The notes: generated by a model from the letters alone, not told the origin. A stretch of 64,000 nucleotides of DNA from Merdimmobilis hominis (GCF_900104615.1 NZ_LT629939.1:2457194-2521193), one strand, 5' to 3'. Counted from the stretch's first letter, positions 43,956 to 54,620 are shown. Made by a program: numbers and translations.

Positions 43956-45551
43956 ATGGCCATTGTTGTCACAGGAATCAAAACAGGCATCGGCGACCCC
44001 AAGGACGCCGCCCTACAGGAGGCCCTGCGCCGACTGAAGCTGGGCAGGGGGGAGGCCGAAGCCCATATCCACAAAGTGTCGGTGGACGCCCGCAAGCGGG
44101 GGGAGATCCACTTTGTCTCCTCGGTATTGGTGGACCTTTATGATCCAGGCCGGGAAAAATCCCTGGTGGAGCGGCTTCACAACCCCCAGGTCACCTACCG
44201 GGAGAGCTTCCGGCTGGAGGTCCACCATGGGGACAAACCCCTCTTCTCCCGGCCGGTGGTGGTGGGCTTCGGCCCAGCGGGGATGTTCGCCGCCCTTCTC
44301 CTGGCCCGGGAGGGCTTTCGCCCCATCGTCTTGGAGCGGGGCGGCAGCGTGGAGGAACGGGTTCCAGCAGTGGAGGGATTCTGGGCAGGCGGCCTTTTGG
44401 ACCCGGTGAGCAACGTCCAGTTTGGAGAAGGGGGTGCCGGCACCTTCTCCGACGGCAAATTGACCACCCGCATCGGCGACCCCCGGTGCGAGTTTATCCT
44501 CCGGGAACTGGCTGCCCATGGCGCGCCGGAGGAGATTTTAAAACAGGCCAAGCCCCACATCGGCACCGACAAGCTGCGGCTGGTGGTCCGGTCCATCCGG
44601 GAGGAGATCCTCCGGCTGGGCGGGGAGATCCGCTTCCGGGAGCAGGCCACCGACTTTATTTTAGAAAAGGGTGCCCTCAAAGGGGTGGTCACCTCCCGGG
44701 AAACCATCCCGACCCAGGCTGTGGTGCTGGCCTTGGGTCACAGCGCCAGGGATACCTTTGCATCCCTCCATCAAAAAGGGGTGACGCTGATCCCCAAGGC
44801 CTTTTCGGTGGGGGTGCGGGCAGAGCAGCTCCAGTCGGTGATCGACCAGGGGCTGTACGGCGACCTGGCCGGCCATCCCGCTTTGCCGGTGGGGGAATAC
44901 CAGCTCTCCCACCGCAGGGGGGAACGGGGGGTGTACACTTTCTGCATGTGCCCCGGCGGCCTGGTGGTGCCCTCCTCTTCCGAGGAAGGGGGTATCGTCA
45001 CCAACGGGATGAGCGAATACGCCCGGGACCGGCAGAACGCCAATGCGGCGCTGGTTGTATCGGTGGACGGGGCGGATTTTGGCCGGGAGTGGGACGCGGG
45101 CATCCGGTTCCAGCGGGAGCTGGAGCAAAAAGCCTATGCCATAACCGGCAGTTACCGGGCCCCCGCCCAGACTGCTGGCCGGTTCCTGGCGGGGAAGCCG
45201 GGTTTGGAACTGGGGGCGGTGGAACCCTCCTACGCCATCGGGGTGGAGGGGGCAGATTTCGACCGTCTGTTCCCCCCGGTGGTGACCGCCATGCTGCGGG
45301 AAGGGCTCGCCCTCTTCCAGCGCAAACTCCCCGGTTTTGGGGCGGCGGATGTGGTGCTCACCGGCCCGGAGACCCGGACCTCCTCCCCGGTGCGGATTCC
45401 CCGAGGGGAATCCTTGGAAGCGGAAGGGATCTTGGGCCTGTATCCCTGCGGGGAGGGGGCGGGCTACGCCGGGGGGATCGTCTCGGCAGCGGTGGACGGC
45501 CTGCGGGTCGCCCAGCAGATCATTGCAGTCTACAAACCTATGTGGGAGTAA
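43956..45551 (+). CDS. FAD-dependent oxidoreductase of unknown substrate
   Basis: A 531-residue flavoprotein. A 95-residue N-terminal domain precedes the FAD-binding loop VVVGFGPAGMFAALLLAREG (GFGPAG 104-109). An EGGAGTFSDGKL signature and a second FAD segment near the C-terminus (PCGEGAGYAGGIVSAAVDGLR) are diagnostic for the COG2509-like FAD-dependent dehydrogenases. The physiological substrate is unknown. Starts at 43947 and 43956 are both possible; the second lies farther from the weak ribosome site. It ends 10 nt before the PAP2 gene. Confidence 0.88.
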   Translation: MAIVVTGIKTGIGDPKDAALQEALRRLKLGRGEAEAHIHKVSVDARKRGEIHFVSSVLVDLYDPGREKSLVERLHNPQVTYRESFRLEVHHGDKPLFSRPVVVGFGPAGMFAALLLAREGFRPIVLERGGSVEERVPAVEGFWAGGLLDPVSNVQFGEGGAGTFSDGKLTTRIGDPRCEFILRELAAHGAPEEILKQAKPHIGTDKLRLVVRSIREEILRLGGEIRFREQATDFILEKGALKGVVTSRETIPTQAVVLALGHSARDTFASLHQKGVTLIPKAFSVGVRAEQLQSVIDQGLYGDLAGHPALPVGEYQLSHRRGERGVYTFCMCPGGLVVPSSSEEGGIVTNGMSEYARDRQNANAALVVSVDGADFGREWDAGIRFQRELEQKAYAITGSYRAPAQTAGRFLAGKPGLELGAVEPSYAIGVEGADFDRLFPPVVTAMLREGLALFQRKLPGFGAADVVLTGPETRTSSPVRIPRGESLEAEGILGLYPCGEGAGYAGGIVSAAVDGLRVAQQIIAVYKPMWE

Positions 45552-45561
45552 GGAGGCGGCT

Positions 45562-46398
45562 ATGGAACTGGAACTCATCCGATTCATCCAGCAGTTCAGG
45601 AGCCCAGTGCTGGATGCTATTTTCACTGCGGTCACCATGGTGGGGGAGCCCTACTTTGCAGCGGCCGTCCTCACCTGGATTTATTGGAATGTGGACAAGG
45701 GGAGGGGACGTTTTATCGCCTATGGGGTATTCACTTCCCTGGTGATCAACAACGCGGTCAAGGACTTCTTCAAACTGCCCCGGCCCATCGGCCAGGAGGG
45801 GATTGTGAGCCAGCGGGTGGAGACAGCCACCGGCCACTCCTTCCCCAGCGGCCACACCCAGAACACCGCCGCAGTGTTTACCAGTTTGGCCCTGGCTTTT
45901 TCCAGCCGGGTACTGGCGGTGCTGACCCCCTTTGCCATCCTGTTGGTGGGGCTTTCCCGGCTGTATCTGGGGGTCCATTACCCCAAGGATGTCCTAGCGG
46001 GCGCCCTCTTAGGGGTGTGCATCCCCCTGGCGCTCCACCGGATCTACCTGAAAACCCGGGATAAACAGCTGCTTATCCTTTTGACCTTTGCCCTTTTGCT
46101 GCCAACCGTGCTGGTGGGGGATTCCCGGGACTACATCAAGGGGATGGCCCTTTTCTGCGGGTTTGCTTTCGGCTCTCTGCTGGAAGACCGGCTGGTGAGC
46201 TTTTCCACTGAGGGGCGGCCCGTCATCAAGTGGGCGCGGTACCTTTTGGGCCTGGCCATCCTCGGCGCGGTGGAATTTGGCATGAAGTTCCTTCTGCCCG
46301 ATGTGGCCGCCGTGGTGGGGCTGCGGTATTTCTTATTGAGCTTCCTGGGAATGGGGGCTTTGCCTTGGCTGTTCCAGGCCCTGCATCTTTCCTATTAG
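45562..46398 (+). CDS. PAP2-family membrane phosphatase
   Basis: A 278-residue integral membrane protein. The three acid phosphatase motifs are intact: KDFFKLPRP (K67, R74, P75), SFPSGH (P95-H98) and SRLYLGVHYPKD (S132, R133, H139, D143). About six hydrophobic helices follow, with a longer C-terminal membrane region than in classic UppP-like PAP2 proteins. It may dephosphorylate a lipid pyrophosphate or phosphatidate; the substrate is unknown. AGGAGG lies 5 nt before the ATG, and it follows the FAD protein as a likely operon. Confidence 0.92.
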   Translation: MELELIRFIQQFRSPVLDAIFTAVTMVGEPYFAAAVLTWIYWNVDKGRGRFIAYGVFTSLVINNAVKDFFKLPRPIGQEGIVSQRVETATGHSFPSGHTQNTAAVFTSLALAFSSRVLAVLTPFAILLVGLSRLYLGVHYPKDVLAGALLGVCIPLALHRIYLKTRDKQLLILLTFALLLPTVLVGDSRDYIKGMALFCGFAFGSLLEDRLVSFSTEGRPVIKWARYLLGLAILGAVEFGMKFLLPDVAAVVGLRYFLLSFLGMGALPWLFQALHLSY

Positions 46399-46404
46399 GA
46401 AAGA

Positions 46405-46433
46405 TTGTGTTTTTTCGGCAAAAATGGTAAAAT
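46405..46433 (+). promoter_or_regulatory. promoter of the recJ-relA gene cluster
   Basis: TTGTGT (46405-46410) and TAAAAT (46428-46433) have 17-bp spacing, directly after the PAP2 stop codon. It would drive recJ and the closely packed genes after it. Confidence 0.7.
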
Positions 46434-46510
46434 AAATAGATAAACACCAAGTTTTACTTGGGATTGAGCGAATTTAGAAGAAACCGCCCCCAAGGGCGTG
46501 GGAGGAAACT

Positions 46511-48541
46511 GTGGCAATCAAGTACTGGGACATTCGAACCATCGATCCGGCGGCTCCCCAGCGGCTGTGTGAGGAGCTGGGCCTGCCTGCCCTGGCGGGG
46601 GAGGTGCTCTGTGCCCGGGGATATGACACCCCGGAAAAAGCCCAGGCATTTTTGCAGGAGGACGCCGCCTTTGGCGACCCTTTTTCCTTCCGGGATATGG
46701 ACAAAGCGGTGGAGCGGGTCTCGGCCGCTATCGAAAACTTTGAGCGGATCGCCGTCTACGGGGACTACGACTGCGACGGGGTCACCTCCACCGCCCTTCT
46801 CTACAGCTATTTGGAGACGGTGGGGGCGGATGTCCTCTATTACATCCCCGACCGGGAAGGGGAGGGCTACGGCATGAACTGCGGGGCGGTGGACCGCTTG
46901 GCAGAACAAGATGTCTCGCTGATCATCACGGTGGACAACGGCATCTCCGCAAAAGAGGAGATCGCCTACGCCGCCTCTTTGGGCATTGACGTGGTGGTCA
47001 CCGATCACCACCAGCCCCCAGAGGAGCTTCCCCCCGCCGTTGCCGTTGTGGACCCCCACCGGGCGGACTGCCCCAGCGGAGCCCACAACCTGTCCGGGGT
47101 GGGAGTGGCCTTCCAGCTGATCTGCGCCCTGGAAGGGGACGACGGCGGCGAGATGCTGGACTATTACGGCGACCTGGTGACCATCGGCCTCATCGGCGAC
47201 GTGATGGAGCTGACCGGCCAATGCCGCGCCCTGGTAAAACGAGGGCTTTCCCGGCTGGGGGAGAGCGAGCGCCCCGGGATTCAGGCGCTGCTGGAGGTGG
47301 CGGGCATCGCCCCCCGGACCATCACCGCAACCTCGGTGGCCTTTGGCTTGGTGCCCCGCATCAATGCGGCGGGACGGTTGGGGGAGACCGAAGCGGCTCT
47401 GCGCCTTTTGCTCACTGACGACCCGGAAGAGGCAGCGGCCCTGGCCCAGCAGCTGGAGGAAGACAACCGCACCCGCAAGGAAATTGAGCAGGGCATTTTG
47501 CGGGAGGCGGAAAGCCTCCTCGCCCGCAATCCCCAGCTTCTCTACCGACGGGTGCTGGTGCTGAGCGGCAAAGGCTGGCACCACGGGGTGATCGGCATCG
47601 TCTGCGCCCGGCTGGTGGAAAAGCACGGCAAGCCCTGCATCCTCATCGCTGAGGAAGGGGAGGAGGCACGGGGCTCCGGCCGCAGCGTGGAGGGGTTCTC
47701 CCTCATCGGCGCCATCGCCGGGTGTAAGGAACACCTATTGCGGTACGGCGGCCACACCATGGCGGCGGGCCTTTCCCTGGCGGCAAAGGACATCCCCGCC
47801 TTTGCCGCGGCCATCGAGGAGCAGGCAAGGGAGATGTGCCCCTTGATGCCCCCCTACGCCCTCCATGTGGACCGGGTACTGGACCCCTCCCGTCTAACAG
47901 TGGGGGAGTTCGCCGGCCTCTCCTGCCTGGAGCCCTTCGGTTCGGGCAACGAGTACCCCCTGTTCGCCCTTTCCCGTCTGCGGCTGGAGCAGGTCATCCC
48001 CATGGGGGGCGGCAAACACCTGCGCCTGCGGCTCTCCAAGGATGGGAATGGGGTGTTTGCGGTGTACTTTGGCATGGCGCCGGAAAAATTCCCCTACCAA
48101 GTGGGGGATGTGTTGGATTTTGTTGCAACCATTGACAGAAACTACTATAATGGAGAGTGCCGTTTGTCGGTGAAGATCAAGGATATCCGGCTCTCCTCCC
48201 TCAACCAGAAGAAACTCTGCAACGGCAGGGCCTTTTATGACGCCTACCGCCGGGGGGAGGAACTGCCCATTGAGAAGCGCCATGTCACCCCATCCCGGGA
48301 GGATGTGGCGGTAGTCTACCGCTATGTGCGGGGACAGCGGAACTTGATTTTGGATTATGACCTGCTGTACAGCCGGTTGGTCTCCAAGGAGATCAACTAC
48401 TGTAAAATGCGGATTATTTTGGATATATTGGAGGAACTGGGCCTCGTCGACCGGCGGGGAGACGGCACCCTCTCCCTGGCGCCTGCCAGCGGGAAGGTGG
48501 ACCTTGGTTCCTCGGCAATTCTCAAGAACCTACAAGGATAG
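46511..48541 (+). CDS. recJ: single-stranded-DNA-specific exonuclease RecJ
   Basis: A 676-residue DHH-family nuclease starting at GTG with GGGAGG 5 nt upstream. The DHH domain has the metal motifs GDYDCDGVTSTALL and VTDHHQPPEELP. The DHHA1 part (SGRSVEGFSLIGAI, YGGHTMAAGLSL) and an OB-fold region follow. It degrades 5'-ended single-stranded DNA in repair. A C-terminal extension of about 120 residues (from near DIRLSSLNQKK) goes beyond the core, as in several Firmicutes. relA follows after 11 nt. Confidence 0.95.
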   Translation: MAIKYWDIRTIDPAAPQRLCEELGLPALAGEVLCARGYDTPEKAQAFLQEDAAFGDPFSFRDMDKAVERVSAAIENFERIAVYGDYDCDGVTSTALLYSYLETVGADVLYYIPDREGEGYGMNCGAVDRLAEQDVSLIITVDNGISAKEEIAYAASLGIDVVVTDHHQPPEELPPAVAVVDPHRADCPSGAHNLSGVGVAFQLICALEGDDGGEMLDYYGDLVTIGLIGDVMELTGQCRALVKRGLSRLGESERPGIQALLEVAGIAPRTITATSVAFGLVPRINAAGRLGETEAALRLLLTDDPEEAAALAQQLEEDNRTRKEIEQGILREAESLLARNPQLLYRRVLVLSGKGWHHGVIGIVCARLVEKHGKPCILIAEEGEEARGSGRSVEGFSLIGAIAGCKEHLLRYGGHTMAAGLSLAAKDIPAFAAAIEEQAREMCPLMPPYALHVDRVLDPSRLTVGEFAGLSCLEPFGSGNEYPLFALSRLRLEQVIPMGGGKHLRLRLSKDGNGVFAVYFGMAPEKFPYQVGDVLDFVATIDRNYYNGECRLSVKIKDIRLSSLNQKKLCNGRAFYDAYRRGEELPIEKRHVTPSREDVAVVYRYVRGQRNLILDYDLLYSRLVSKEINYCKMRIILDILEELGLVDRRGDGTLSLAPASGKVDLGSSAILKNLQG

Positions 48542-48552
48542 CTGGTGATAAC

Positions 48553-50736
48553 ATGACGATCTATACCATGGATGATCTGCTCGCAAAAATTAAAGAAAGC
48601 GGTAAAGCTTACGATGTGCCCAAGATCACGGCGGCCTTTGAACTGGCCGATACAGCCCACGCCGATCAAAAGCGGGTCTCTGGGGAACCGTACATCACCC
48701 ACCCGCTGGCGGTGGCCATCATCCTTGTAGAATTGGGCATGGATACCGACAGCATCGTGGCCGCCCTGCTCCACGACGTGGTGGAGGACACCCAGGTGCC
48801 TATGGAGCAGATTGAAAAGCAGTTTGGGAAAGATGTCGGCCTTTTGGTGGGTGGGGTCACCAAGCTGGGCAAGATCCCCTTCTCCTCCCGGGAGGAACAG
48901 CAGGCGGAGAACGTCCGCAAAATGCTGCTGGCTATGGCCCAGGATGTGCGGGTCATCATCATAAAATTGGCCGACCGGCTCCACAATATGCGGACCCTTT
49001 CGGCCATGCGCCCCCAAAAACAGCGGGATAAGGCCCTGGAGACCATGGAGGTGTACGCTCCCTTGGCCCACCGTCTGGGCATCAAGGCGGTCAAGGAGGA
49101 GCTGGAGGATCGGGCGCTGAAATTCCTGGACCCAGTGGCTTACAATGAGATTGAAAACCAACTGGAGCTGCGCAAAGATGAGCGGCAGAAGTTCTTGGAA
49201 CACATCCAGGAAAAGATCACCAGGCGCCTACAGGAGGAAGGGCTGGAGGGCATCCACTTGGAAGGCCGGGTCAAGAGCATCTACGGCATCTACCGCAAGG
49301 TGTATATGCAGGGCCGGGCCTTTGACGAGATCTACGACATCTACGCGGTGCGGCTCATTGTGGACACGGTCATTGAGTGCTACAACCTCTTGGGCATCAT
49401 GCACGATATGTTCCGGCCCATCCCCAACCGGTTTAAGGACTACATCTCCACCCCTAAAAACAACATGTACCAGTCGTTGCACACCACCGTGCTGGACAAA
49501 GAGGGCATCCCCTTTGAAATCCAGATCCGCACCTGGGATATGCACCACACCGCGGAATACGGCATCGCAGCCCACTGGAAGTACAAGGCGGGCCTGAGTG
49601 GCAAGGATAAGCTGGAGGAGCGCCTCTCCTGGGTGCGGCAGCTGCTGGAAGCCCAGAAGGAGAGCGAGGACGTGGAGGAGATTGTCCGGTCCATCAAGAC
49701 CGACATCGCCCCTGAAGAGGTGTTTGTCTTCACCCCCAAAGGGGATGTCATCCGCCTTCCAACCGGCTCCACCGTCATCGATTTCGCCTACGCTATCCAC
49801 AGCGAGGTGGGCAACCGGATGGTGGGCGCCAAGGTGGATGGCCGGATGGTCTCCCTGGATTTTGAGGTGAAAACCGGCATGATTGTGGAGGTCATCACCT
49901 CCAATGCCAAGGGCAACGGCCCCAGCCGGGACTGGCTTAAGATGGTCAAGACCAGCGAAGCCAAGACCAAGATCCGCAGCTGGTTTAAAAAAGAGCGGCG
50001 TGAGGAGAACATCCTGGAAGGCCGTGAGGAGATTGAGCGGGAATTCAAGCGCAATTTCATCAGCCTCCCCGACGACAAGATGCAGGAGTTCCTCACTGAC
50101 ATTGCCAAGCGTCAGCACTTCTACACCTTGGACGACTTTATGGCGGCGGTGGGGTATGGGGGGATCTCTCTTTCCCGGATCATGCCCCGCATCAAGGATG
50201 ATTACAACCGGCAGTACCGGCCCCAGGAACCGGTCAGCCCGGAGAAGATCCTTCAGAAGCCCAAAAAGCAGAAGGCTTCCAGCGGGGTCATCGTGGAGGG
50301 GCTGGACGGCTGCTTGGTCAAGTTTGCCAAGTGCTGCAACCCTCTGCCCGGGGACGAGATCATCGGCTTTGTCACCCGGGGCTATGGGGTTTCCATCCAC
50401 AAGCGGGATTGCATCAACGTGGAGAAGGCCTTGGAGGACACCTCCCAGCGGGAGCGTTGGGTCAGCGCAGAATGGGCCCAGAACGCCACCAAGGAGAGCT
50501 TTAAGTCCACTATCGACATCTTGGCCAGTGACCGCAACAGCCTTTTGGCGGACGTGAGCATCACTCTGAGCAACATGCATGTGCCCATCCACGCTTTGAT
50601 GGCCAAGGAATTGAAAGACAACCAGACCAGCATCCAAATTACCCTGGGCATCAGCGATCTGGACCAGCTTCGCACCATCGTGGCGAACCTGTGCAAGATC
50701 AACGGGGTAGTTTCGGTGCAGCGGTCCTATCAATAA
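48553..50736 (+). CDS. relA: bifunctional (p)ppGpp synthetase/hydrolase RelA/SpoT
   Basis: A 727-residue protein with the full Rel layout. The HD hydrolase ([31 protein letters not shown]) is intact, so it can degrade (p)ppGpp. It is followed by the synthetase domain ([27 protein letters not shown]), TGS ([14 protein letters not shown]), a helical region, and the C-terminal zinc-finger/ACT parts ([24 protein letters not shown]). It is the stringent-response enzyme of this genome. Confidence 0.97.
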   Translation: MTIYTMDDLLAKIKESGKAYDVPKITAAFELADTAHADQKRVSGEPYITHPLAVAIILVELGMDTDSIVAALLHDVVEDTQVPMEQIEKQFGKDVGLLVGGVTKLGKIPFSSREEQQAENVRKMLLAMAQDVRVIIIKLADRLHNMRTLSAMRPQKQRDKALETMEVYAPLAHRLGIKAVKEELEDRALKFLDPVAYNEIENQLELRKDERQKFLEHIQEKITRRLQEEGLEGIHLEGRVKSIYGIYRKVYMQGRAFDEIYDIYAVRLIVDTVIECYNLLGIMHDMFRPIPNRFKDYISTPKNNMYQSLHTTVLDKEGIPFEIQIRTWDMHHTAEYGIAAHWKYKAGLSGKDKLEERLSWVRQLLEAQKESEDVEEIVRSIKTDIAPEEVFVFTPKGDVIRLPTGSTVIDFAYAIHSEVGNRMVGAKVDGRMVSLDFEVKTGMIVEVITSNAKGNGPSRDWLKMVKTSEAKTKIRSWFKKERREENILEGREEIEREFKRNFISLPDDKMQEFLTDIAKRQHFYTLDDFMAAVGYGGISLSRIMPRIKDDYNRQYRPQEPVSPEKILQKPKKQKASSGVIVEGLDGCLVKFAKCCNPLPGDEIIGFVTRGYGVSIHKRDCINVEKALEDTSQRERWVSAEWAQNATKESFKSTIDILASDRNSLLADVSITLSNMHVPIHALMAKELKDNQTSIQITLGISDLDQLRTIVANLCKINGVVSVQRSYQ

Positions 50737-50752
50737 CAGCAGGAGGTACGCA

Positions 50753-51214
50753 ATGAAAGCAGTGATTCAGCGGGTCACCGAGGCCTCGGTGACCATCGAC
50801 GGGCAGGTTGTGGGCGAGATTGGCCACGGCATCCTGCTCCTTTTGGGGGTCTGCCCCCAGGATGGGGAGAAAGAGGCCGCCTGGCTGGCCGACAAGGTGG
50901 TCAACCTGCGGATCTTTACCGACAACGAGGACAAGATGAACCTCTCCCTCATGGACGTGGGCGGGGAGATGCTGGTGGTCTCTCAGTTCACCTTATATGG
51001 GGACTGCAAAAAAGGGCGGCGCCCCTCCTACACCGACGCCGCCCGGCCGGAGATCGCCGACCCGCTGTATCAGTATTTTGTCCGTTGCATCCAGGACGCC
51101 GGAGTGCCCAAGGTGGCCACCGGCCAGTTTGGGGCGGATATGAAGGTGGCCCTCGTCAACGACGGGCCGGTCACCTTGATTCTGGACACCGCCGAAATCA
51201 TGCCGAAAAAGTAA
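50753..51214 (+). CDS. dtd: D-aminoacyl-tRNA deacylase
   Basis: A 153-residue enzyme, the standard length. [21 protein letters not shown], the [16 protein letters not shown] motif (catalytic site) and the [11 protein letters not shown] motif are present. It removes D-amino acids and mischarged glycine from tRNA. AGGAGG lies 6 nt before the ATG. Its position behind relA is common in Firmicutes. Confidence 0.97.
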   Translation: MKAVIQRVTEASVTIDGQVVGEIGHGILLLLGVCPQDGEKEAAWLADKVVNLRIFTDNEDKMNLSLMDVGGEMLVVSQFTLYGDCKKGRRPSYTDAARPEIADPLYQYFVRCIQDAGVPKVATGQFGADMKVALVNDGPVTLILDTAEIMPKK

Positions 51215-51274
51215 CCCTCCCCCGGGACAAAATCATCGGGAGATTGGAAAACAGCAGAAATGGAGAGAAAGCCA

Positions 51275-51904
51275 ATGGATGTTTATGTCGTCGTCGTTGG
51301 AACCATTGAAACCAACTGTTACCTAGCCGCATCGGAGAAGAAGAACTGCGCAGTCATCGACCCCGGCGCAAACGGGGAGAAGATTTTGGGCGAGATTGAG
51401 GAATACGGCCTCACCCCCCAGTACATCGTCCTCACCCATGGGCATTACGACCACACTGGCGCCGTCAAGGCGGTGAAGGAGAAATTCCCCCAGGCCAAGG
51501 TCTGCATCAGCGGGGAAGACGAGGAGATGTTCCACGACTTTAAAAAGTGCATGGCCCCGCCCAGCTATGCCAAGTCCGGCAATTACGACGGCCTGGCGGC
51601 GGATGTCCTCCTCAAGGACGGGGACACTATCACCCTGGACGAGCTCACCTTCCAGGTGATCGCCACCCCCGGCCACACCAAAGGCGGCATCTCCCTCGTG
51701 TGCGGCGACGCTCTCTTCACCGGGGACACCCTCTTCTGTGGCACCGTGGGCCGCACCGACCTGTACGGTGGCAGTTACGAAGCTATTGTGGATTCGGTCA
51801 ACCGGCTGGCCTCCCTCCCTGGGGATTACTCGGTCTTTCCTGGCCACAGCAAGCTGACCACTCTGGAAGAGGAGCGCCAAACCAATCCCTACATCGGCAA
51901 ATAG
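51275..51904 (+). CDS. MBL-fold hydrolase (glyoxalase II-like)
   Basis: A 209-residue metallo-beta-lactamase fold enzyme. The metal site LTHGHYDHTGAVKAV (THxHxDH), then ATPGHTKGG and SVFPGHSKLTTLEEE, resemble the hydroxyacylglutathione-hydrolase branch. The first residues, VYVVVVGTIETNCYLA, are typical. Without glutathione in this lineage the substrate may be a different thioester or ester. GGAGAG precedes the chosen ATG, 15 nt inside a longer frame. Adjacent to dtd, as often seen. Confidence 0.92.
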   Translation: MDVYVVVVGTIETNCYLAASEKKNCAVIDPGANGEKILGEIEEYGLTPQYIVLTHGHYDHTGAVKAVKEKFPQAKVCISGEDEEMFHDFKKCMAPPSYAKSGNYDGLAADVLLKDGDTITLDELTFQVIATPGHTKGGISLVCGDALFTGDTLFCGTVGRTDLYGGSYEAIVDSVNRLASLPGDYSVFPGHSKLTTLEEERQTNPYIGK

Positions 51905-51935
51905 CCTTTTGAATCAATCAACGGGGGGTCTTACC

Positions 51936-53411
51936 TTGATCGTACTAGTAGATGGGCACAAGCACCATTATGAGATGGAGTGCCTGACCATGATGTTCTT
52001 CCCAGGGGAGAAAATCACCACCACAACCGACCTTTCCCAGCAGGACGGGGATTATCTGTACACCCGCCTGCGGGAAGGGGAGGGAATAGGGCAGCTGTTT
52101 GTCCGCGCCTCGGTGGGGGGGACCTCGGCGGAGGAAGGGATGGAGATCCCCTTGGATGCCCCGGATTATGACCGCCAGTGCGAACGGGACTTTGGGCGGA
52201 TGGTATACCGCCTCCTGTCTGCCGCCACCGGCCGGGCGCCCAAATGGGGGATCCTAACCGGGATCCGGCCCATCAAGCTGTTCCACCAGTGCGTGGCCGA
52301 CGGCATGACCGAGGAGGAGATCCGCCGGCTGTTCACCCAGGAGATGCTCCTGAGCCCCGGCAAGCTGGACCTTGCCATACAGACCCAGAAAAACGAGCAG
52401 AAGGTGCTGTCCCGCTCCACCAGGGACAGCTTCAGCCTGTACATATCCATCCCGTTCTGCCCCAGCCGGTGCCATTACTGTTCCTTTGTCTCCCATTCCA
52501 TCGACCGGGCCAAAAAGCTGATGCCCGAATATGTCTCCCGCCTGGTGGAGGAGCTGCGGTACACCGCCAAGCTGGTGGATCAAATCGGGATCAAGCTCAA
52601 GACGGTGTATTTCGGTGGGGGTACCCCCACCACCCTGACGGCGGAACAGCTACAGCTGCTCATCGACGTGATCAAAGAGGAGTTCGATTTCTCCCACCTG
52701 GAGGAATACACCATCGAAGCGGGCCGGCCGGACACCATCACCCTGGAAAAGCTCCAGGTGATCAAGAATTCCGATGTCACCCGCATCAGCATCAACCCCC
52801 AGACCCTCAACGACCAGGTGCTGGAGGCAGTGGGCCGCCGCCACACGGCGAAGGACGTCATCGACAAATTCCACATGGCCCGGGAAGTGGGCATCGACTG
52901 CATCAACATGGATTTGATCGCCGGCCTGCCTGGGGACACCCTGGACAGCTTCCGGCGCAGTGTAGACGGCCTCATCGCCCTTGGGCCGGAAAACATCACC
53001 GTCCACAGCCTTTCGGTGAAGCGGGCGGCGGACCTGGCCAAAGTGGACCCCGAGTTCTTGCGCCATGGCAGCCTGGTCAGCGATATGGTGGACTACTCCC
53101 AGCGGGTACTGGCCCAGCACGACTACCATCCCTACTACCTCTACCGGCAGAAGAACACGATGGACAATCTGGAAAACGTGGGCTACTGCCGCCCGGGGCA
53201 GGAGGGGCTGTACAACGTTTACATCATGGATGAGACCCATTCCATCCTTGCGGTGGGGGCCGGCGGGGTGACCAAACTGCGGGAACCCGGAGGCTCCAAA
53301 ATCCAGCGGGTATTCAATTTTAAATTCCCATACGAATATCTCAGCCGCTTTGATCAAGTCATTGCAAGAAAGGACGAGGTGACCAAATTCTATGAAACAT
53401 ACCCATTCTAA
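51936..53411 (+). CDS. hemZ: coproporphyrinogen dehydrogenase-like radical SAM protein HemZ
   Basis: A 491-residue protein. The radical-SAM cluster site is IPFCPSRCHYCSF (C-x3-C-x2-C), preceded by a roughly 170-residue N-terminal domain seen only in HemZ-type proteins. The GGGTPTTLTAEQL, EYTIEAGRPDTI and QTLNDQVLEAVGRRH segments follow HemN. HemZ is classed as oxygen-independent coproporphyrinogen oxidase-like; whether this lineage makes heme is not shown here. Start is a TTG with GGGGGGT at 6 nt. It overlaps the next gene by 20 nt. Confidence 0.92.
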   Translation: MIVLVDGHKHHYEMECLTMMFFPGEKITTTTDLSQQDGDYLYTRLREGEGIGQLFVRASVGGTSAEEGMEIPLDAPDYDRQCERDFGRMVYRLLSAATGRAPKWGILTGIRPIKLFHQCVADGMTEEEIRRLFTQEMLLSPGKLDLAIQTQKNEQKVLSRSTRDSFSLYISIPFCPSRCHYCSFVSHSIDRAKKLMPEYVSRLVEELRYTAKLVDQIGIKLKTVYFGGGTPTTLTAEQLQLLIDVIKEEFDFSHLEEYTIEAGRPDTITLEKLQVIKNSDVTRISINPQTLNDQVLEAVGRRHTAKDVIDKFHMAREVGIDCINMDLIAGLPGDTLDSFRRSVDGLIALGPENITVHSLSVKRAADLAKVDPEFLRHGSLVSDMVDYSQRVLAQHDYHPYYLYRQKNTMDNLENVGYCRPGQEGLYNVYIMDETHSILAVGAGGVTKLREPGGSKIQRVFNFKFPYEYLSRFDQVIARKDEVTKFYETYPF

Positions 53412-54330
53412 TCAACCGGCAGCCCTCTCCATCGCCTCGGTAAACCAGCTGGCACAAACCGCTCCCCAGCAGTTGGTGGAGCGCACCCACCAGCGGTACC
53501 AGGACCAGCTGCGCACAGTGGCCCAGGCCATTTTACAGCGTCCTGCCCAGCGCCGGGTAGTGTTGCTGGCCGGTCCCTCGGCCTCTGGCAAGACTACTGT
53601 CGCCCGGGATCTCTCCCAGATGATCACCGAGCTGGGCACCCCGGCCCTGACCGTCTCCATGGATGATTTTTACCTGGGCCATTACCCGCTGCTCCCCGAC
53701 GGAACCGAGAATTTTGAATCCTTTGAAGCCCTGGATATCGAACTATTTGACCATTGTATGGCCCAGCTGCTGGGGGAAGGGAAAACCCGCCTGCCCAAGT
53801 TCGATTTTGTCACTGTAACCCGCTCAATGAATAAGGAAGAATCCATCTTGCCGGAAGGTGGGGTCGTGGTGGTGGAGGGCATCCACACAATGAATCCCCG
53901 GGTGTCCATCAACTTGCCATCGGAGAATCTTTTCCGGCTGTATGTCCATGTGGATTCCCAGTTTGTGGATGACAAAGGGCAGACCCTGTTGACTCCAAAG
54001 AACATCCGCCTGATGCGCCGGATGCTGCGGGACCGGAACTTCCGCAACTATTCCATCTTCAACACATTGGGCCGCTGGGACCATGTCCTTTCGGAGGAGC
54101 GGGAAAGCCTGGAGCCTTATCGGGAGTTTGCCGATGGGTTTGTGGACAGCGCACTGGAGTATGAACCTGCTGCTTTCCGCCACTACCTGCTTCCCATTTT
54201 GCGGGAAGTGGGGTGCGACAGCCCCTTCTACGAGCCCATCAGCGAGCTGTGTGAGGCGTTGGAGCAGTTTCCCCAGCTGGATACCGACCTGATTCCACAG
54301 GATTCACTATTCCGCGAGTTTGCGGGCTAA
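53392..54330 (+). CDS. uridine kinase-like P-loop kinase
   Basis: A 312-residue P-loop kinase of the Udk/phosphoribulokinase family. Walker A is GPSASGKTT (61-69), preceded by a 60-residue N-terminal extension (TAPQQLVERTHQRYQDQL). SMDDFYLGH, VVEGIHTMNP and the LMRRMLRDRNFR region match Udk-like enzymes. It is longer than typical Udk (about 210 residues), with an added C-terminal helical part. The substrate may be uridine/cytidine or a related nucleoside; a threonyl-tRNA-synthetase TGS extension is absent. It begins inside the hemZ end, so it is cotranslated. Confidence 0.85.
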   Translation: MKHTHSNQPAALSIASVNQLAQTAPQQLVERTHQRYQDQLRTVAQAILQRPAQRRVVLLAGPSASGKTTVARDLSQMITELGTPALTVSMDDFYLGHYPLLPDGTENFESFEALDIELFDHCMAQLLGEGKTRLPKFDFVTVTRSMNKEESILPEGGVVVVEGIHTMNPRVSINLPSENLFRLYVHVDSQFVDDKGQTLLTPKNIRLMRRMLRDRNFRNYSIFNTLGRWDHVLSEERESLEPYREFADGFVDSALEYEPAAFRHYLLPILREVGCDSPFYEPISELCEALEQFPQLDTDLIPQDSLFREFAG

Positions 54331-54364
54331 GAATTTCTGACAAAATGCCACCATTACAAATGAG

Positions 54365-54515
54365 GGAAAACGTGCTACAATAATCGCAGAGCGATTATTG
54401 GGGAAGAAATCCTTCTCGGGCCATAGGCCCTCCCGCCGCAAAGCGGCATCAGGATTTTTCCCATTTATGCAGACTTTGGGGTATCATAATCGCAGAGCGA
54501 TGATTGGAGAAGAAA
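54365..54515 (+). repeat. R2-related repeat, two diverged units
   Basis: TGCTACAATAATCGCAGAGCGATTATTGGGGAAGAAATCC, a CCGCAAAGCGGCATCAGGATTTTTCCCATTTATGCAGACTTTGGGGTATCATAATCGCAGAGCGATGATTGG run, and GAAGAAATCCCC repeat the R2 logic (TACAATA, short palindrome, GATTGGGGAAGAA, GGATTTTTCC, TGCAGAC). The match to the other R2 loci is partial. Positions 54331-54620 contain no gene. Confidence 0.6.
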
Positions 54516-54620
54516 TCCCCGCTGCACGACCCGCTCCCCTAGGGGGCTAAAGCAATGCACCCGCGGTGGCCGCGGATACAATAAGGCCGCGCCGGCCTGA
54601 CCGGCGGAAAGGAGCATCCC